NCBI GenBank assembly: GCA_016188575.1
Contig: JACPHN010000084.1
Span: 15,085 to 79,084, forward strand
Length of the DNA: 64,000 nucleotides
DNA from: Candidatus Schekmanbacteria bacterium
GTDB lineage: Bacteria; CSSED10-310; JACPHN01
Reading direction: 5' to 3'
Shown: positions 55,201-64,000 of the stretch, in pieces
Numbering within the stretch: the stretch's first letter is position 1
Layout: the number at the start of each line of letters is the position of its first letter
The notes under the pieces: generated by a model
What the model saw: only the letters and a program-made list of their open reading frames with translations
Databases searched by the model: none
Told to the model about the DNA's origin: nothing
Translations under genes and position numbers: made by a program

Positions 55201-57972
55201 GGCGTGCTCGCGGCCAAAGTCCAGGCAAGGTGGGGTCTGCCGGCGCACTTGCCGCTGGAATACTTCGCCTGGTTCGGCGGCACCGGGATCACGGACGCGC
55301 CGATCAATAGCGACGAGTACTACGGATATGTTCCGCACAACATGACCGAGCAGCGAACGCTGTCGGGATCGGAGATCACGACGCTGCTAGGGGCGGATGC
55401 GGCGCTCAAGTCGCTTCACGACGCGGCGACGGCGCAGGGGTATCGGGATTTTGGCGTCGGCACGCAGAACACCTTCGCGGATAGCTCGGTGGACACGCGG
55501 TTGTTCTTGCTGCGGCCGGCGGACGGCCATCTGGCCATGATCACACAGAATGGGTCAGGAAGCGTGCTCGAAAGCCTGAGCGCGGACGAGTACCAGGTGC
55601 TGGACGGCAGCGGCGGCCTCGGTCTCAACGCGGGATCGCTCACCTTCAGCTCCTGGGGGGAGTGGTCGATCGCGCACAGCCCGAGCTACGACGGCTGCAT
55701 GAGAAACTGCCTGCTCCTCAACGTGTCGCTGGACGTCATTGGTGACTTGTTGCCGAAGATCGGGAAAATCCAGGCTCTCCCGGACTGCGTCAAGTGTGGG
55801 AAATCGGGCGGAAACGACCAGTTTGCGTGCGGCAAGTGCACGACCGGTATCGCCGGGCTCGTCCCCGGCGCCGGCGCCACGCTCAGCGCCGGAAGCTGCT
55901 ACAAGGACTGCACGGAGTGCGAAGCCAAGGGATTCCCGGCGGACGACCCGCAGTGCCACTGGTGTGACGCGGGCAAGCAGTGGTGCGGCACCGGGTTCAG
56001 AGACCTGTCAGGCGACTACGCGGTCGGGGTGTGGACACTCGACTGCGTGGACAACACCTACGAGCTCTCACCGGAGTTTTCCAAGTGCAGCGACTGCCTG
56101 GCCGGAGAGGTAAAGTGGTGTCGCGACGGGCAGTGCGGCTGCGTGGATCCGCACGATCGCAAGACCTGGTGGTGGATGACAGGCGAGGTCCTGATCGCCG
56201 GCGACCCGAACATGAAGAGCGGCCCAAACCGCGATGTCGTGGCCGGCGAGCTCCTGAGCTACACGATCGACTACGAAAACGTCGGCGATGGCACGGCCTA
56301 TGACGTGTTCATCGTCGATGAGCTGAGCTCCGAGCTGGACGACAGCACCTTGGAGCTTCCGGCTGGAGCAGGCGCCAGTTACGTCGCGGGAATCCGCACG
56401 CTCTTCTGGGAGGTCGGCGCCCTGCCTCCAAAGGGCAAGGGTAGCGTCAGCTTCAGCATTCAGGTGCGCGCGGACGCCGCCGCCGGGGCCACGATCGTCA
56501 ACGCCGCAACGGTGTTCTTTCCAAGTGTCCCGGAAGAAACACCGACCAACTCGGTGGTGTCGACAGTGCGGGCGGTGGCGGCGCTGCCGCAGGAGCTCAC
56601 CACCGGCGAAGGCACGCCGCTGGCGATCACACTTTCCGGTGCGGACCCGGCGCAGCGCCCCTTGAGCTTTGCGATCGCGACTCTGCCACCGGCCGGGACA
56701 CTGACCGGGACGCCGCCGGAGGTGGTGTATACGCCGGCGGACGGCTTCGAGGGGCCCGATTCGTTCACGTTCACCGCCAACAACTCCTTGACGACGAGCG
56801 AACCGGCGACGGTGCGCGTTTCCGTCACGCCATCGGCGACGGTCGATACGGCCGCACCGGAAGTCCTGCGCACCGCCCCGGTGGCTGGCGAGACCGGCGT
56901 GCCGCTGTGGCAGGACAACGGTGAGCCGCTTTATCAAAGCTTCGGACCGCCCGTCCGCGTCTTTTTCGACGAACCGATGGACGAGGCCAGCGTGGTCCAG
57001 ACGGGAAACTTCCGCTTGAGCGCTGCGGGAACCGCGGTCTCGGGAATCGTGACCTACGATGCGAGCCTGTTCAGCGCCGCGTTCACCCCGCACCTGCCGC
57101 TAGCTGCCGGCACGACCTACGTAGCGACGGTGTCTCCGGGGCTTCGCGATACGTCAGGCAACGCGCTGGCGCAGGAGTACGCGTGGCTCTTTACGATGGC
57201 CGCGCAAGCTACCCTGGAAACCTCGCCTGGGGCCCTGGGCTTCTGCGCCGTGGAATCGGCGGGCGGCGGCAGGGAAGCCCAGGAGCGAAGCGTCACCGTG
57301 CGCAACACGGGAGAAAGCGGCGTGGCGATCACCGCAGCGGCGCTGACCGGAAGCGGTGCCGCGGCGTTCTCCATCACGTCCGACGGGTGCAGCGGCGGGA
57401 GCGTGAGCGGTCACGGCGAGTGCATCGTCTCCGTGAGCTACGCACCGGCGGGATCGGCAGAGAGCAGCGCCACGCTGGAAATCCAGGCGGCCGCACAAAC
57501 CGTGTCCGTGCCGATGACGGGAAGGACCGGCACGGGGACGATCGCCCTTGCCTCCGCCGCGGTGACCGTGGCGGAGAGCGGCGGGAGCGCGACCGTCGCA
57601 GTGACGCGGACGGACGGCGGCGCGGCGGCCCTGTCCGTCGCGTACGAGACGAGCGACGGCAGTGCGGTGGCTGGACAGGACTACGCGGCGAGCTCCGGAA
57701 CGCTCGCTTTCGCCGCGGGTGAAACCGCGAAGAGCTTTTCTGTGCCGCTGCTGGACGATGCGGTCGAGGAGGCCGATGAAACGCTCACGGCGCGTCTTGT
57801 GGACGAAACGGGCGGGGCGGCGGTCTGCGGGAGCGGCGAGGCGACGGTGGTGATCGTCGACGACGAGTCGCCGTCGGTCGCAGCAATAGCGGCGGCGGGG
57901 TCTGCGGCGCTCCTGCTCAGCATTGGTGCCGCGGCGAGAAAGCGATTACGGCGGCGCACCGCGCTTACCTGA
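52276..57972 (+). CDS. Giant secreted FG-GAP/VCBS repeat protein with Cys-rich, DUF11, choice-of-anchor and Calx-beta modules
   Basis: A 1898-residue surface protein. The ATG at 52276 (GGAGG 9 bases upstream) gives the signal peptide MSRIRRIAIAPMVLCTCSLA. About 14 calcium-binding FG-GAP repeats follow (DFDGDGNLDLA, DLDGDGIIDIL, DYTGDGKADVL, DFDQDGIQDIV, DLDSDGDPDIL), probably an integrin-like propeller. Then come a DUF11 domain (NPVDVGQRLTFTATVTNNGP), a second beta domain, a Cys-rich segment with about 20 Cys (near residues 1150-1300), another DUF11-like domain, a cadherin-like domain, an Ig-like Big_5 domain (RVFFDEPMDEASV), a choice-of-anchor/ASPM-like domain, a Calx-beta domain (YETSDGSAVAGQDYAASSGT) and a C-terminal hydrophobic helix with RKRLRRR. 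It is likely an adhesin or matrix protein. Confidence 0.85.
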   Translation: MSRIRRIAIAPMVLCTCSLAAMGATEARVSFVESLAAPLAFPNGGGAIAVAKADFDGDGNLDLAAPYLVQNRGYVAVLLGTGRGTFLGPVSVAVPDQASGQGAYGRGIATRDLDGDGIIDILLASDEHQGLLFYHGRGDGTFDAPRLSALGHRARGVQLGDVSGDGRLDAVSYSASESSVIVGVGTGDGSFTAGATQAVGTNPQDLALADVDGVNGADIVVGSWDGRAVGVLLNDGSGGFSGALSSPENVEIAGLYVADYTGDGKADVLFSGGTDRMGLAPGNGDGTFATLAYDSLVPMESWPKRVYGENVPPDLNGDGNPDAVFGHGANYVSVVLGDGAGGLSTSIWVASPGPRPISTYLDICEIPSVVVGDFDGNGVLDLAAAAGETNSRVGGVSVLLGVAGKAGTFLAPRSFSLSRTLASTTRSAVLSDVNGDERLDLLAITDALDFVPGLGDGTFGTSLTAIGHISGPGEGYSTLRAADFDADDKLDVVFLGGDGVQGGPGPRHLIGYGDGNGSFSVDTVLTAANPSTGGGNVVTAALDGDTSPDLAVWTSSGDIQLYLYGLGGPRTFDRLDATLPLGPLGFYPGTGLVAADFDQDGIQDIVTREGSGAGSSRVLYFRGTGGGAFAEAGYVDASLPEINNFAAADLDSDGDPDILAIGGNEVYVFLGNGNGTFGPQTAYAGGVATTWPATADFDADGELDVAVANSGSTFADGFSVLPGAGAGVLAERIRFAIGHNWAYTALAGDLDADARTDLVVGHSGTGRNYFTVLRNDSGPRADLSLAIGASPNPVDVGQRLTFTATVTNNGPDPATGVALAGTVPRNLRVYELTAERGACSGTASVTCSFDDLDVGGQASVTVVVIPTAVSTTGWFMGAVWSEVADPDTANNGAAASPTVNRHAVRLFGPTNVSPGDTIELGVAWSNTLETRVEDAVVVVALPRAIDYVSSSGGGVYYPERHEVFWKLGDVEQAQQGVLAAKVQARWGLPAHLPLEYFAWFGGTGITDAPINSDEYYGYVPHNMTEQRTLSGSEITTLLGADAALKSLHDAATAQGYRDFGVGTQNTFADSSVDTRLFLLRPADGHLAMITQNGSGSVLESLSADEYQVLDGSGGLGLNAGSLTFSSWGEWSIAHSPSYDGCMRNCLLLNVSLDVIGDLLPKIGKIQALPDCVKCGKSGGNDQFACGKCTTGIAGLVPGAGATLSAGSCYKDCTECEAKGFPADDPQCHWCDAGKQWCGTGFRDLSGDYAVGVWTLDCVDNTYELSPEFSKCSDCLAGEVKWCRDGQCGCVDPHDRKTWWWMTGEVLIAGDPNMKSGPNRDVVAGELLSYTIDYENVGDGTAYDVFIVDELSSELDDSTLELPAGAGASYVAGIRTLFWEVGALPPKGKGSVSFSIQVRADAAAGATIVNAATVFFPSVPEETPTNSVVSTVRAVAALPQELTTGEGTPLAITLSGADPAQRPLSFAIATLPPAGTLTGTPPEVVYTPADGFEGPDSFTFTANNSLTTSEPATVRVSVTPSATVDTAAPEVLRTAPVAGETGVPLWQDNGEPLYQSFGPPVRVFFDEPMDEASVVQTGNFRLSAAGTAVSGIVTYDASLFSAAFTPHLPLAAGTTYVATVSPGLRDTSGNALAQEYAWLFTMAAQATLETSPGALGFCAVESAGGGREAQERSVTVRNTGESGVAITAAALTGSGAAAFSITSDGCSGGSVSGHGECIVSVSYAPAGSAESSATLEIQAAAQTVSVPMTGRTGTGTIALASAAVTVAESGGSATVAVTRTDGGAAALSVAYETSDGSAVAGQDYAASSGTLAFAAGETAKSFSVPLLDDAVEEADETLTARLVDETGGAAVCGSGEATVVIVDDESPSVAAIAAAGSAALLLSIGAAARKRLRRRTALT

Positions 57973-58018
57973 TTGGCTTGTTCTCTTTGGGCTACAGTTG
58001 TCATGCAGCGTACCTGTT

Positions 58019-58057
58019 CACCTCCCCCCGCTTGCGGGGGGGACGGAGACGGAAATT
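58019..58057. repeat. Remnant of the intergenic repeat family, copy F
   Basis: Only the central hairpin (CACCTCCCCCCGCTTGCGGG and following G-run) is recognisable; no ends are left. It lies just upstream of the metalloprotease gene. Confidence 0.35.
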
Positions 58058-58101
58058 GGTCGACGACGCGCCAGCGGCCGGCCATCAGGGGAGGGATCGA
58101 G

Positions 58102-60363
58102 ATGGGGACTAGCGAAACAGAGCGACTTGCACCTTCAAGCACGGATGCCGGTCAGACCCAGCGGGGCAACAAATGCCTCGGTCCGCTCGCCGCCGGAGGC
58201 ACCGGGTCGAAGGGATGCTTTCCGGGCCGGGCCGGCCCGACGATCCGGACCACCTTGATGATCCCGCTGGCGGCCCTGGCGATGGTCTCCGCCAGTCTGT
58301 CCGCGGGTCGAGCAGACCCGACCGGTCGCTCCGCCGACGGGATCTGGACGCAAACCGACCGCGGCACGCTCGAGGCGTCCCGCACGAGCAGCAGGCCTTG
58401 GATACGCCCACTACGGTTCGGGGCCGTTCGTCTCGCCGGGGACCGCCTCTCGAGGCGCCTCGCGGGCGCACCTCATGAGGGCAGCGCACAGGCGCAATCG
58501 ACCCGCTTCGAGCTGGCGATTCCGGCGCCGGATGGCACCTTCGAGCGTTTCGCGATCTGGGAGTCGCCGATCATGGCGCCGGGTCTCTCGGCGTGGCTCG
58601 CGGGGGAGGGCTGGCCGATGAGGACGTATGCCGGTCAGGGGCTCGAGACGCCGGCCGCGACTATCCGATTCGACTGGGGCGGGCCGGCGGGTTTCCACGC
58701 GACGGTCCTGTCGCCACACGGATCCTACCAGATCGATCCCTACTGGCACGGCGACCGGGAGCTCTACACCAGCTATTACGTCCGTGACCTGGCGGCCGCG
58801 GAGAGCGGGTTCAGGTGCGGCGTGACCGGACATCTCGATCGCGTGGCTGCGACCTCGGCCCCGCGCGCTGCGGCGGGGACACTGCGGACATACCGCCTCG
58901 CCAACGCGGCCACAGGGGAATACACGGCGTTCCATGGCGGCACGCAGGCGGCCGGCCAGGCCGCGGTCGTGACGACGGTCAACCGTGTCAACCAGGTCTA
59001 CGAGCGCGACCTTTCGGTGCGACTCCTCCTCATCGAAAGCAACCAGAGCATCGTTTACACGGACGCAGTGGCCGATCCGTACACGAACGACGACGGCTTC
59101 GAGATGCTCGACGAGAACCAGTCCAATCTCGACCAGGTGATCGGAACGGCGAGCTACGACATCGGTCACGTGTTTAGTACGGGTGGGGGTGGGATCGCGG
59201 GGCTTGGTGTCGTGTGTAATAGCTCGCGCAAGGCCGAGGGAGTCACGGGCCAGGAGTCGCCCGAGGGCGACGCCTTCGACATCGACTACGTCGCCCATGA
59301 GATGGGGCATCAATTTGGTGCAAATCACCCCTTCGACGGAATCAGCGGAGCCTGCTCGGGGGGAAACCGGAACGACTCGACCGCCTACGAGCCCGGGAGT
59401 GGCTCGACGATCATGGCCTACGCCGGCATCTGTGGCGCCGACAACCTGCAGCCGCACAGCGACGACCTGTTCACGGCGGTGAGTCTCGACGAGATCCTGA
59501 GCCTCACGGACAGCGTGGCGTGCCAGGGGACGATTGCGAGCGGGAACCAGTCGGTGCCGACTGTGGATGCGGGCCCGAGCTACACGATCCCGCACCGGAC
59601 GCCATTCGAGCTGACGGCGCTGTCGGGTTCCGACAGTGATGGCGACGCACTCACCTACACGTGGGAGGAGTTCGACCTGAAAGCCGGGCCCTTCGGGACG
59701 TTGCTCGCGCAGGGCGATCTGGGGGACAACCCGATCATCCGGACATGGGAACCGTCAACGAGCCCGATGCGGGTGATCCCGCGTCTGGAGGACCTGCTCG
59801 CGAACACGACCTCGGCGGGGGAGCTGCTGCCGACCACGAGCCGAAGCCTCACGTTCCGGGTGGTGGTGCGGGACAACCACGCCGGAGGCGGTCTCGTGGA
59901 CAGCGACACGATGCAAGTGACGACGACGACGGATGCGGGGCCGTTCCGGGTTACGGCTCCGACCAGCGGCCAGGTGGCCGGCCCCACGCTCGAAGTGAGG
60001 TGGGAGGTAGCGAACACGAATGCCTCGACGGTCAACGCCTCCACGGTCGAAATCCTGCTGTCGACCGACGGGGGCCAGACGTGGCCGATCGCCCTGGCGC
60101 AGGGGACGGCGAACGACGGGAGCGAGACCGTCGGGCTATACGGGGCGCTCACCTCCACAGCGCGGATCAAGGTCAAGGGGTCGAACAACATCTTTTTCGC
60201 GCTTTCGGAGGGAAACTTCCAGATCGCGCAAGTCGTGCCGGCGCCATCTCCCGCCGCGCTGGTCCTGGCGCTTGGAGCGCTCGGTCTCGTCGTGCTCGCA
60301 TGGCCCGCGATCGGCCGGCGCCGTGATCGATCTGCAGGAAGGGGCCAGGAAGGAAGGGGCTAG
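58102..60363 (+). CDS. Secreted reprolysin-like zinc metalloprotease with PEP-CTERM-like tail
   Basis: A 753-residue exported protease. The ATG at 58102 has GGGAGGG upstream; it implies a long (about 50-residue) N-region before the hydrophobic signal (LMIPLAALAMVSASLSAGRA). A later Met (58258) would give a shorter signal but lacks a ribosome site. The catalytic zinc motif HEMGHQFGANHPF has His399, Glu400, His403 and His409, the HExxHxxGxxH pattern of M12-type metzincins, and STIMAYAGIC supplies a Met-turn. A propeptide-like region precedes it. C-terminal beta domains (VDAGPSYTIPHRTPFELTAL; LEVRWEVANTN) lead to VPAPSPAALVLALGALGLVV then GRRR, which resembles PEP-CTERM/exosortase sorting signals. 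Confidence 0.88.
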   Translation: MGTSETERLAPSSTDAGQTQRGNKCLGPLAAGGTGSKGCFPGRAGPTIRTTLMIPLAALAMVSASLSAGRADPTGRSADGIWTQTDRGTLEASRTSSRPWIRPLRFGAVRLAGDRLSRRLAGAPHEGSAQAQSTRFELAIPAPDGTFERFAIWESPIMAPGLSAWLAGEGWPMRTYAGQGLETPAATIRFDWGGPAGFHATVLSPHGSYQIDPYWHGDRELYTSYYVRDLAAAESGFRCGVTGHLDRVAATSAPRAAAGTLRTYRLANAATGEYTAFHGGTQAAGQAAVVTTVNRVNQVYERDLSVRLLLIESNQSIVYTDAVADPYTNDDGFEMLDENQSNLDQVIGTASYDIGHVFSTGGGGIAGLGVVCNSSRKAEGVTGQESPEGDAFDIDYVAHEMGHQFGANHPFDGISGACSGGNRNDSTAYEPGSGSTIMAYAGICGADNLQPHSDDLFTAVSLDEILSLTDSVACQGTIASGNQSVPTVDAGPSYTIPHRTPFELTALSGSDSDGDALTYTWEEFDLKAGPFGTLLAQGDLGDNPIIRTWEPSTSPMRVIPRLEDLLANTTSAGELLPTTSRSLTFRVVVRDNHAGGGLVDSDTMQVTTTTDAGPFRVTAPTSGQVAGPTLEVRWEVANTNASTVNASTVEILLSTDGGQTWPIALAQGTANDGSETVGLYGALTSTARIKVKGSNNIFFALSEGNFQIAQVVPAPSPAALVLALGALGLVVLAWPAIGRRRDRSAGRGQEGRG

Positions 60364-60569
60364 GGCCGAAGGTGGGCGGTTTCATCGCCCGAGCCACGCG
60401 CTGGGGTCGAGTCGGCCCGCCGGATGCTACCTCTCCGGGCGCCTTGAAGGAATCGCCAATCCCCTGTAGATGCGGAGGAGTTGCTCGCGCAGGGGCAGAA
60501 GGTACGGGTCAATAAGCGCGACGCGTAAACGCGGGAGCTCGCGTCCGTCGGTCACGCCAGGAGTTGCTC

Positions 60570-62570
60570 ATGGCTCGCATTCTGTCGATCAGCGCCCCGC
60601 TGGGTCTGCTCCTGCTCTGGTTTGCGTCGCAGCGGCTCCGTGGCCGGCCGATCCGCAGATCGGACATCACCACCGCGCTGAGCCTGGTCCTGCTGGCGTA
60701 TTTTCTGGTCGTCGTCGGCACCGGCATCTTCTGGGTGGCCGCCCAGGAGCTCCCGATCTTCGACTGGCACTATCTGGCCGGCTATTTCCTGCTGCTTTTG
60801 ACCGTCGCACACGTAGCGCTCCACTGGCGAAGCCTGTCGGTCTTTTTTCGTCGCCAGCTCCGGCCTGCCGGAGAAGGTGCCGGTGTTCAACTGACTCTGA
60901 GCGGGCGCCTTGCTACCCGGATCCTGGCCGTCGGCATGGTGGGGACGCTGGTCTTTCTCGCCGGGGTCCGGTACGGGGCCCGGACCCTCCAGATCACCTT
61001 GCAGGACGGGGAAAGGCCCTTTACCCCCACGGCGCTGGAGCTCGTGGGAAAGCCTCTCGTTCCGCCTATTCTTGTGAAATCAAGCGGAGCCGGAATGACA
61101 GTCGCACAGTTTTATCACGACGGCAGCTCGTATCCGGCGCGCGCGCGCCTGCCGGGTTTGACCCTGTCCGCCCGACCCGACGTGTACAAGCGATATGAGG
61201 GCAAGGCGCGGGTGCCTTTCGGCGCGGTCGTCCCCGAAGGCGGCGGCCGCATTTCGGATGCGCTGGCGCTATGGGAGGGAGGTCCCGGCTCCGACGTAGC
61301 GGGAAAGTTGACGATCGGCCAGTTGGGCATGCTGCTTTTCGCAGCTCAGGGCATCACGGGGCAGGTGTCGAGCCGAAGCCGGAACCTCGTAATCGACCTG
61401 CGGTCCGCGCCATCGGCCGGGGCGCTCTACCCGGTCAATGTCTACGTCCTGGTCCAGCAGGTGGAGGGGATTGCACCGGGTCTGTACTATTTTCATCCCG
61501 AGGAGCGCGCGCTCGTCCAGGTCAGTCTGGCGCCCAATCTCGTCATGAACCTCGCACTCGCTTCTGGTAGCGGGGATCTGGTCGGAAATGCGCCCGCCAC
61601 GGTGATCTTTACCGCCACGTTTGGCCGTACCGCGTTCAAGTACGAAGAGCGGGCCTACCGGTACGTGGCCAACGACACGGGCCATGCGGCCTACAACCTG
61701 GGGCTGGCCGCAGGGTCGATGGCACTGTGGGCGCCGGCGATCGCCCGCTTCGACGACCAGGTGGTAAACTCGTCGCTCGAGGTCGAGCCTGGGGAGGAGG
61801 CCGCAATGCTGATCATGCCGATCGGCGCCCCGGACAAGGCGGCCGCGGAGCCGCGCTTCGAGCACGAGCGGACCGCCGTCGACGCGTTCGGGGAGGCGAC
61901 CTTTGTTAGCCTCATCCACTTCGGCACAGCGCTGCGCCGGACGGGAGGTGGCGGCGAGCTCCCGCGGCATCCGGGCCACTCGGGTCAGGGCGGGACCGGG
62001 ACCGTGCTGCCAGCGCCGGCCGAGGGCGCGCCGCTGTTCCATGCTATCCGGACGAGGCGCTCGGTCCGGGACCATACGGGCGTGCCGATCAACCAGCAGG
62101 AGCTCTCCGCGCTGCTCTCGGCGGCGATCGGCACGACTGCTCAGAGAAACCCATTCCTGGTCTCCAGCGCCCCCCTGAACTTGTATGCGGTCGTGCGGGA
62201 CGTAAAGGGGCTCGCGCCTGGAGTATACCGGTACGAGCCCGCCAGCCGCGCCCTGATCGCGGCCCGGAGAGGCGACTTCTCGCAGGCCATGGTCTCCGCC
62301 TGCCTCGATCAGGAGTTCTGTGGCAGCGCGGACGTTGTCTTCGTGAAGACCCAGAAGTGGCGGGATTTGCTGTTCCCGGACGGAGATCGGGGCTACCGAT
62401 ACGCTTTTCTGCGCGGCGCGATGGCTTCGGAGGGACTGTATGTGCAGGGAGCTGCGCTCGGCATAGGGGCTTGTGCCGTCGGGGCGTTTTTGGACGCTGA
62501 CGTGGCGGACGTCCTGGGTATCGATTTTTCCCGGGAAATCCCGCTGCTGGTGACGGCTGTGGGGAGATGA
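60570..62570 (+). CDS. Membrane cytochrome-like (DUF4405-type) domain fused to tandem SagB/ThcOx nitroreductase-fold domains
   Basis: A 666-residue membrane oxidoreductase. The ATG at 60570 has AGGAG 6 bases upstream. The N-terminal 140 residues hold four hydrophobic helices with paired His (FDWHYLAGYF; TVAHVALHW), as in cytochrome b/DUF4405 heme proteins. Two SagB-type flavin domains follow: one at about 225-440 (RNLVIDLRSAPSAGALYPVN, VEGIAPGLYYFHPEE, YNLGLAAGSMAL) and one at about 490-666 (HAIRTRRSVRDHTG, VKGLAPGVYRYEPA, LYVQGAALGIGACAVGAFLD). SagB oxidises azolines in peptide natural products, but no cyclodehydratase or precursor gene is visible, so this may be a respiratory or redox enzyme. 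The fusion with a heme-like membrane part is unusual. Confidence 0.8.
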   Translation: MARILSISAPLGLLLLWFASQRLRGRPIRRSDITTALSLVLLAYFLVVVGTGIFWVAAQELPIFDWHYLAGYFLLLLTVAHVALHWRSLSVFFRRQLRPAGEGAGVQLTLSGRLATRILAVGMVGTLVFLAGVRYGARTLQITLQDGERPFTPTALELVGKPLVPPILVKSSGAGMTVAQFYHDGSSYPARARLPGLTLSARPDVYKRYEGKARVPFGAVVPEGGGRISDALALWEGGPGSDVAGKLTIGQLGMLLFAAQGITGQVSSRSRNLVIDLRSAPSAGALYPVNVYVLVQQVEGIAPGLYYFHPEERALVQVSLAPNLVMNLALASGSGDLVGNAPATVIFTATFGRTAFKYEERAYRYVANDTGHAAYNLGLAAGSMALWAPAIARFDDQVVNSSLEVEPGEEAAMLIMPIGAPDKAAAEPRFEHERTAVDAFGEATFVSLIHFGTALRRTGGGGELPRHPGHSGQGGTGTVLPAPAEGAPLFHAIRTRRSVRDHTGVPINQQELSALLSAAIGTTAQRNPFLVSSAPLNLYAVVRDVKGLAPGVYRYEPASRALIAARRGDFSQAMVSACLDQEFCGSADVVFVKTQKWRDLLFPDGDRGYRYAFLRGAMASEGLYVQGAALGIGACAVGAFLDADVADVLGIDFSREIPLLVTAVGR

Positions 62571-62682
62571 CGGCCGGCAGCCGGTCGGCCCGCTGCGAGC
62601 ACGGTCGCGTCGGCCGCGAGACGTTTGGCGAGCGGAAAAACCGGCGTCGGCCGAAGCTGCTTTGCACCTGAGGTGCCACGCA

Positions 62683-62704
62683 GGGGCGCGATGAATCGCG
62701 CCCC
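62683..62704. terminator. Stem-loop between convergent genes
   Basis: Ten-base-pair perfect stem GGGGCGCGAT / ATCGCGCCCC with a 2-base loop in the 170-base gap between the converging oxidoreductase and BNR genes. No T-run follows, so its termination strength is uncertain. Confidence 0.4.
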
Positions 62705-62740
62705 CCGCGCCGAAGGAGCATGGCATGCTCTGGCTCACCT

Positions 62741-64000
62741 CTACTCGAAGAAAGCCCCCATGGACTCGCAACGGTAGCTCACATAGCGGCCTGGGTCGAT
62801 CTCAGCCCCCCACGTGACAAGCACCCGACCTCGCTCATTCACCGCCAGGCCCGCGTCCCCGCACAACGCTCGGTCGGTCGCCCCCGGCACGGGGCCCACG
62901 AGCTCCCAGTCGGCGTCGACCAGGGCGAGAAACCACAGCTCCAGACTATCGGGTTGGAGCACGCCACGATCGTCCGGATACCCTCGCGAGAGAAGCAGAT
63001 AGAAGCTGCCATCCTGTCCGACCAGCTCGACATCATAGGCCACCGGCATTTCGTTCATCGGCAGCTCGCCACCTGCGGAAAACGTGAGACCGCCATCTCT
63101 ACTGAAGACGCTGACAAGGCGGTTCTGGTGCCACCCGATCGCCACAACCCCACCCATCCCGTCGGCGGCAAACTCGTATGCTCCCGACATGAGACCAGGT
63201 TCAGGAAAAACCAGAGAGACCGGCGGTGAGAAGGTCCTGCCGCCATCTTCGCTACGCGTTACAAAGGTCCTCGAATCGTCCTCATAGGCCAGCAGCACGA
63301 TCTCCTTGCCGCGATGGTCGAACCGAAGCAAGCCGACAGGGCTCCCGAGGTCTCGAGCGGTGCGCCAACCGTAGTCAGCAAGACCGCCGGCGAACCGTCC
63401 GCTGGAAGTTGCTTGATCTCGATCTGCCCGTCCCAGTCACAATGCTGTGAGCACGATGCCGTGAGGATGTCGCCGTTGCTGAGGCTGGCAGCCACGGCGC
63501 CACCGATGTTCTGCGCGACCCGTCGCTCAGAATGGCTTTCCCAGGCGTCGGCCGTCGTGAATGCCACGAGGGCATGCCCCTCCGGCGTCCACTGGTCGAG
63601 CAGGATGTTCTCGGTCTCGTCCCAACGGGAGTCGACGTAGATGATGCGCTCATTGGAGTTACGACACGTATCATCGAGGGAAAGACGGCGAGTAGCCCAG
63701 ATGGCCGGGTCGGTAGTGGGCTCGGCGCGGTAGGGGCGAGGAGGGCTGTATCGGCCCGTCAGCCAGTAGGCGACGGGCGAGCCATCCGCAGCGAACGACG
63801 GCATCCGGGAGTCCTGCCAGAGCACTTCCTGCTCACCTTTCTGAAGGCTGACCACATCGACCTTCAACGCTGGCGAAAAACGACCGGGGTGTGCCGGCGA
63901 AAAGTAGGCCAGACGGGGCGTGGCAGTTGGGTGGGTATGGCCGGGAGCAAGTAGGCCTGTGGTGGCTTGATCCGTGAACCGACGGCCGGGGATATCGGTC
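62741..64000 (-). pseudogene. BNR/Asp-box repeat protein (exo-sialidase-like), frameshifted and cut by the window end
   Basis: A secreted beta-propeller-like protein whose 5' end lies beyond 64000. Upstream of about 63345 one frame reads AYFSPAHPGRFSPALKVDV ... QIEIKQLPADGSPAVLLTTV ... APLETSG; downstream the neighbouring frame continues SPVGLLRFDHRGKEIVLLAY. Two Asp-boxes (SEDGGRTFS and SRDGGLTFS) identify the repeat type. The change of frame at about 63345 is either a real one-base indel or a sequencing/assembly error, since both halves look well preserved. The propeller fold may bind or cleave sugars; the activity is unknown. Confidence 0.7.

Overview
The window is a GC-rich (roughly two-thirds G+C by eye) chromosomal segment from a Gram-negative bacterium. 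Lipobox-type and Sec-type signal peptides, a liu-type leucine degradation operon, a flagella-free chemosensory cluster, Ser/Thr kinase signalling and large VCBS/FG-GAP surface proteins with Thr/Pro-rich linkers suggest a deltaproteobacterium-like lineage. An uncultured soil or sediment group such as Binatota/Desulfobacterota is my guess, not something the sequence proves. Nothing looks like phage or plasmid. One IS607-type element, several inverted-repeat intergenic elements and four decayed genes show moderate genome turnover.

Layout. 1-3.3 kb: the end of a leucine/isovalerate operon (enoyl-CoA hydratase, a 3-methylcrotonyl-CoA carboxylase alpha chain split into two overlapping genes, HMG-CoA lyase). 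3.3-7.3 kb: glycogen branching enzyme and an ALDH7-type aldehyde dehydrogenase. 7.4-9.4 kb: a truncated cation/proton antiporter and a coiled-coil protein, bracketed by two copies of the intergenic repeat. 9.4-13.7 kb: a probably self-regulated TetR operon encoding a radical SAM protein fused to an MBOAT-like membrane domain, plus a LolA/RseB-like envelope protein. 13.9-22.0 kb: two large HEAT/receiver/PilZ proteins with the modules in permuted order, flanking a LamG/propeller surface protein. 22.3-29 kb: large NAD-glutamate dehydrogenase, PduO-type cobalamin adenosyltransferase, PfkB kinase, TPR lipoprotein. 29-30.6 kb: gene-poor, strand-asymmetric DNA with a minus-strand terminator and a broken beta-helix gene. 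30.6-36.2 kb: SCP2 protein, a probable selenoprotein (metallophosphatase family, in-frame UGA with a SECIS-like hairpin), a methyltransferase, a Ser/Thr kinase and a DUF3810-type membrane protein. 36.2-38.8 kb: an IS607-family element (intact tnpB, dead tnpA) inserted in a GNAT gene; removing it at GG restores one 157-residue reading frame. 38.9-51.9 kb: a chemosensory locus (response regulators, two CheA, CheW, MCP, CheD-CheR fusion, CheB, REC-kinase; convergent HPt, CheX, CheY). 52.3-62.6 kb: giant FG-GAP protein, reprolysin-like metalloprotease, and a membrane cytochrome-like/SagB oxidoreductase fusion. 62.7-64 kb: a frameshifted BNR-repeat protein running off the window.

How the parts fit. 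The chemosensory genes sit without flagellar genes, next to PilZ proteins and surface adhesin-like proteins, so they more likely control pili, matrix or cyclic-di-GMP behaviour than swimming (inference). The least ordinary items are the selenocysteine codon at 31111, the radical SAM-MBOAT fusion, the CheD-CheR fusion with its catalytic Cys changed to Ser, and the permuted HEAT/REC/PilZ pair.
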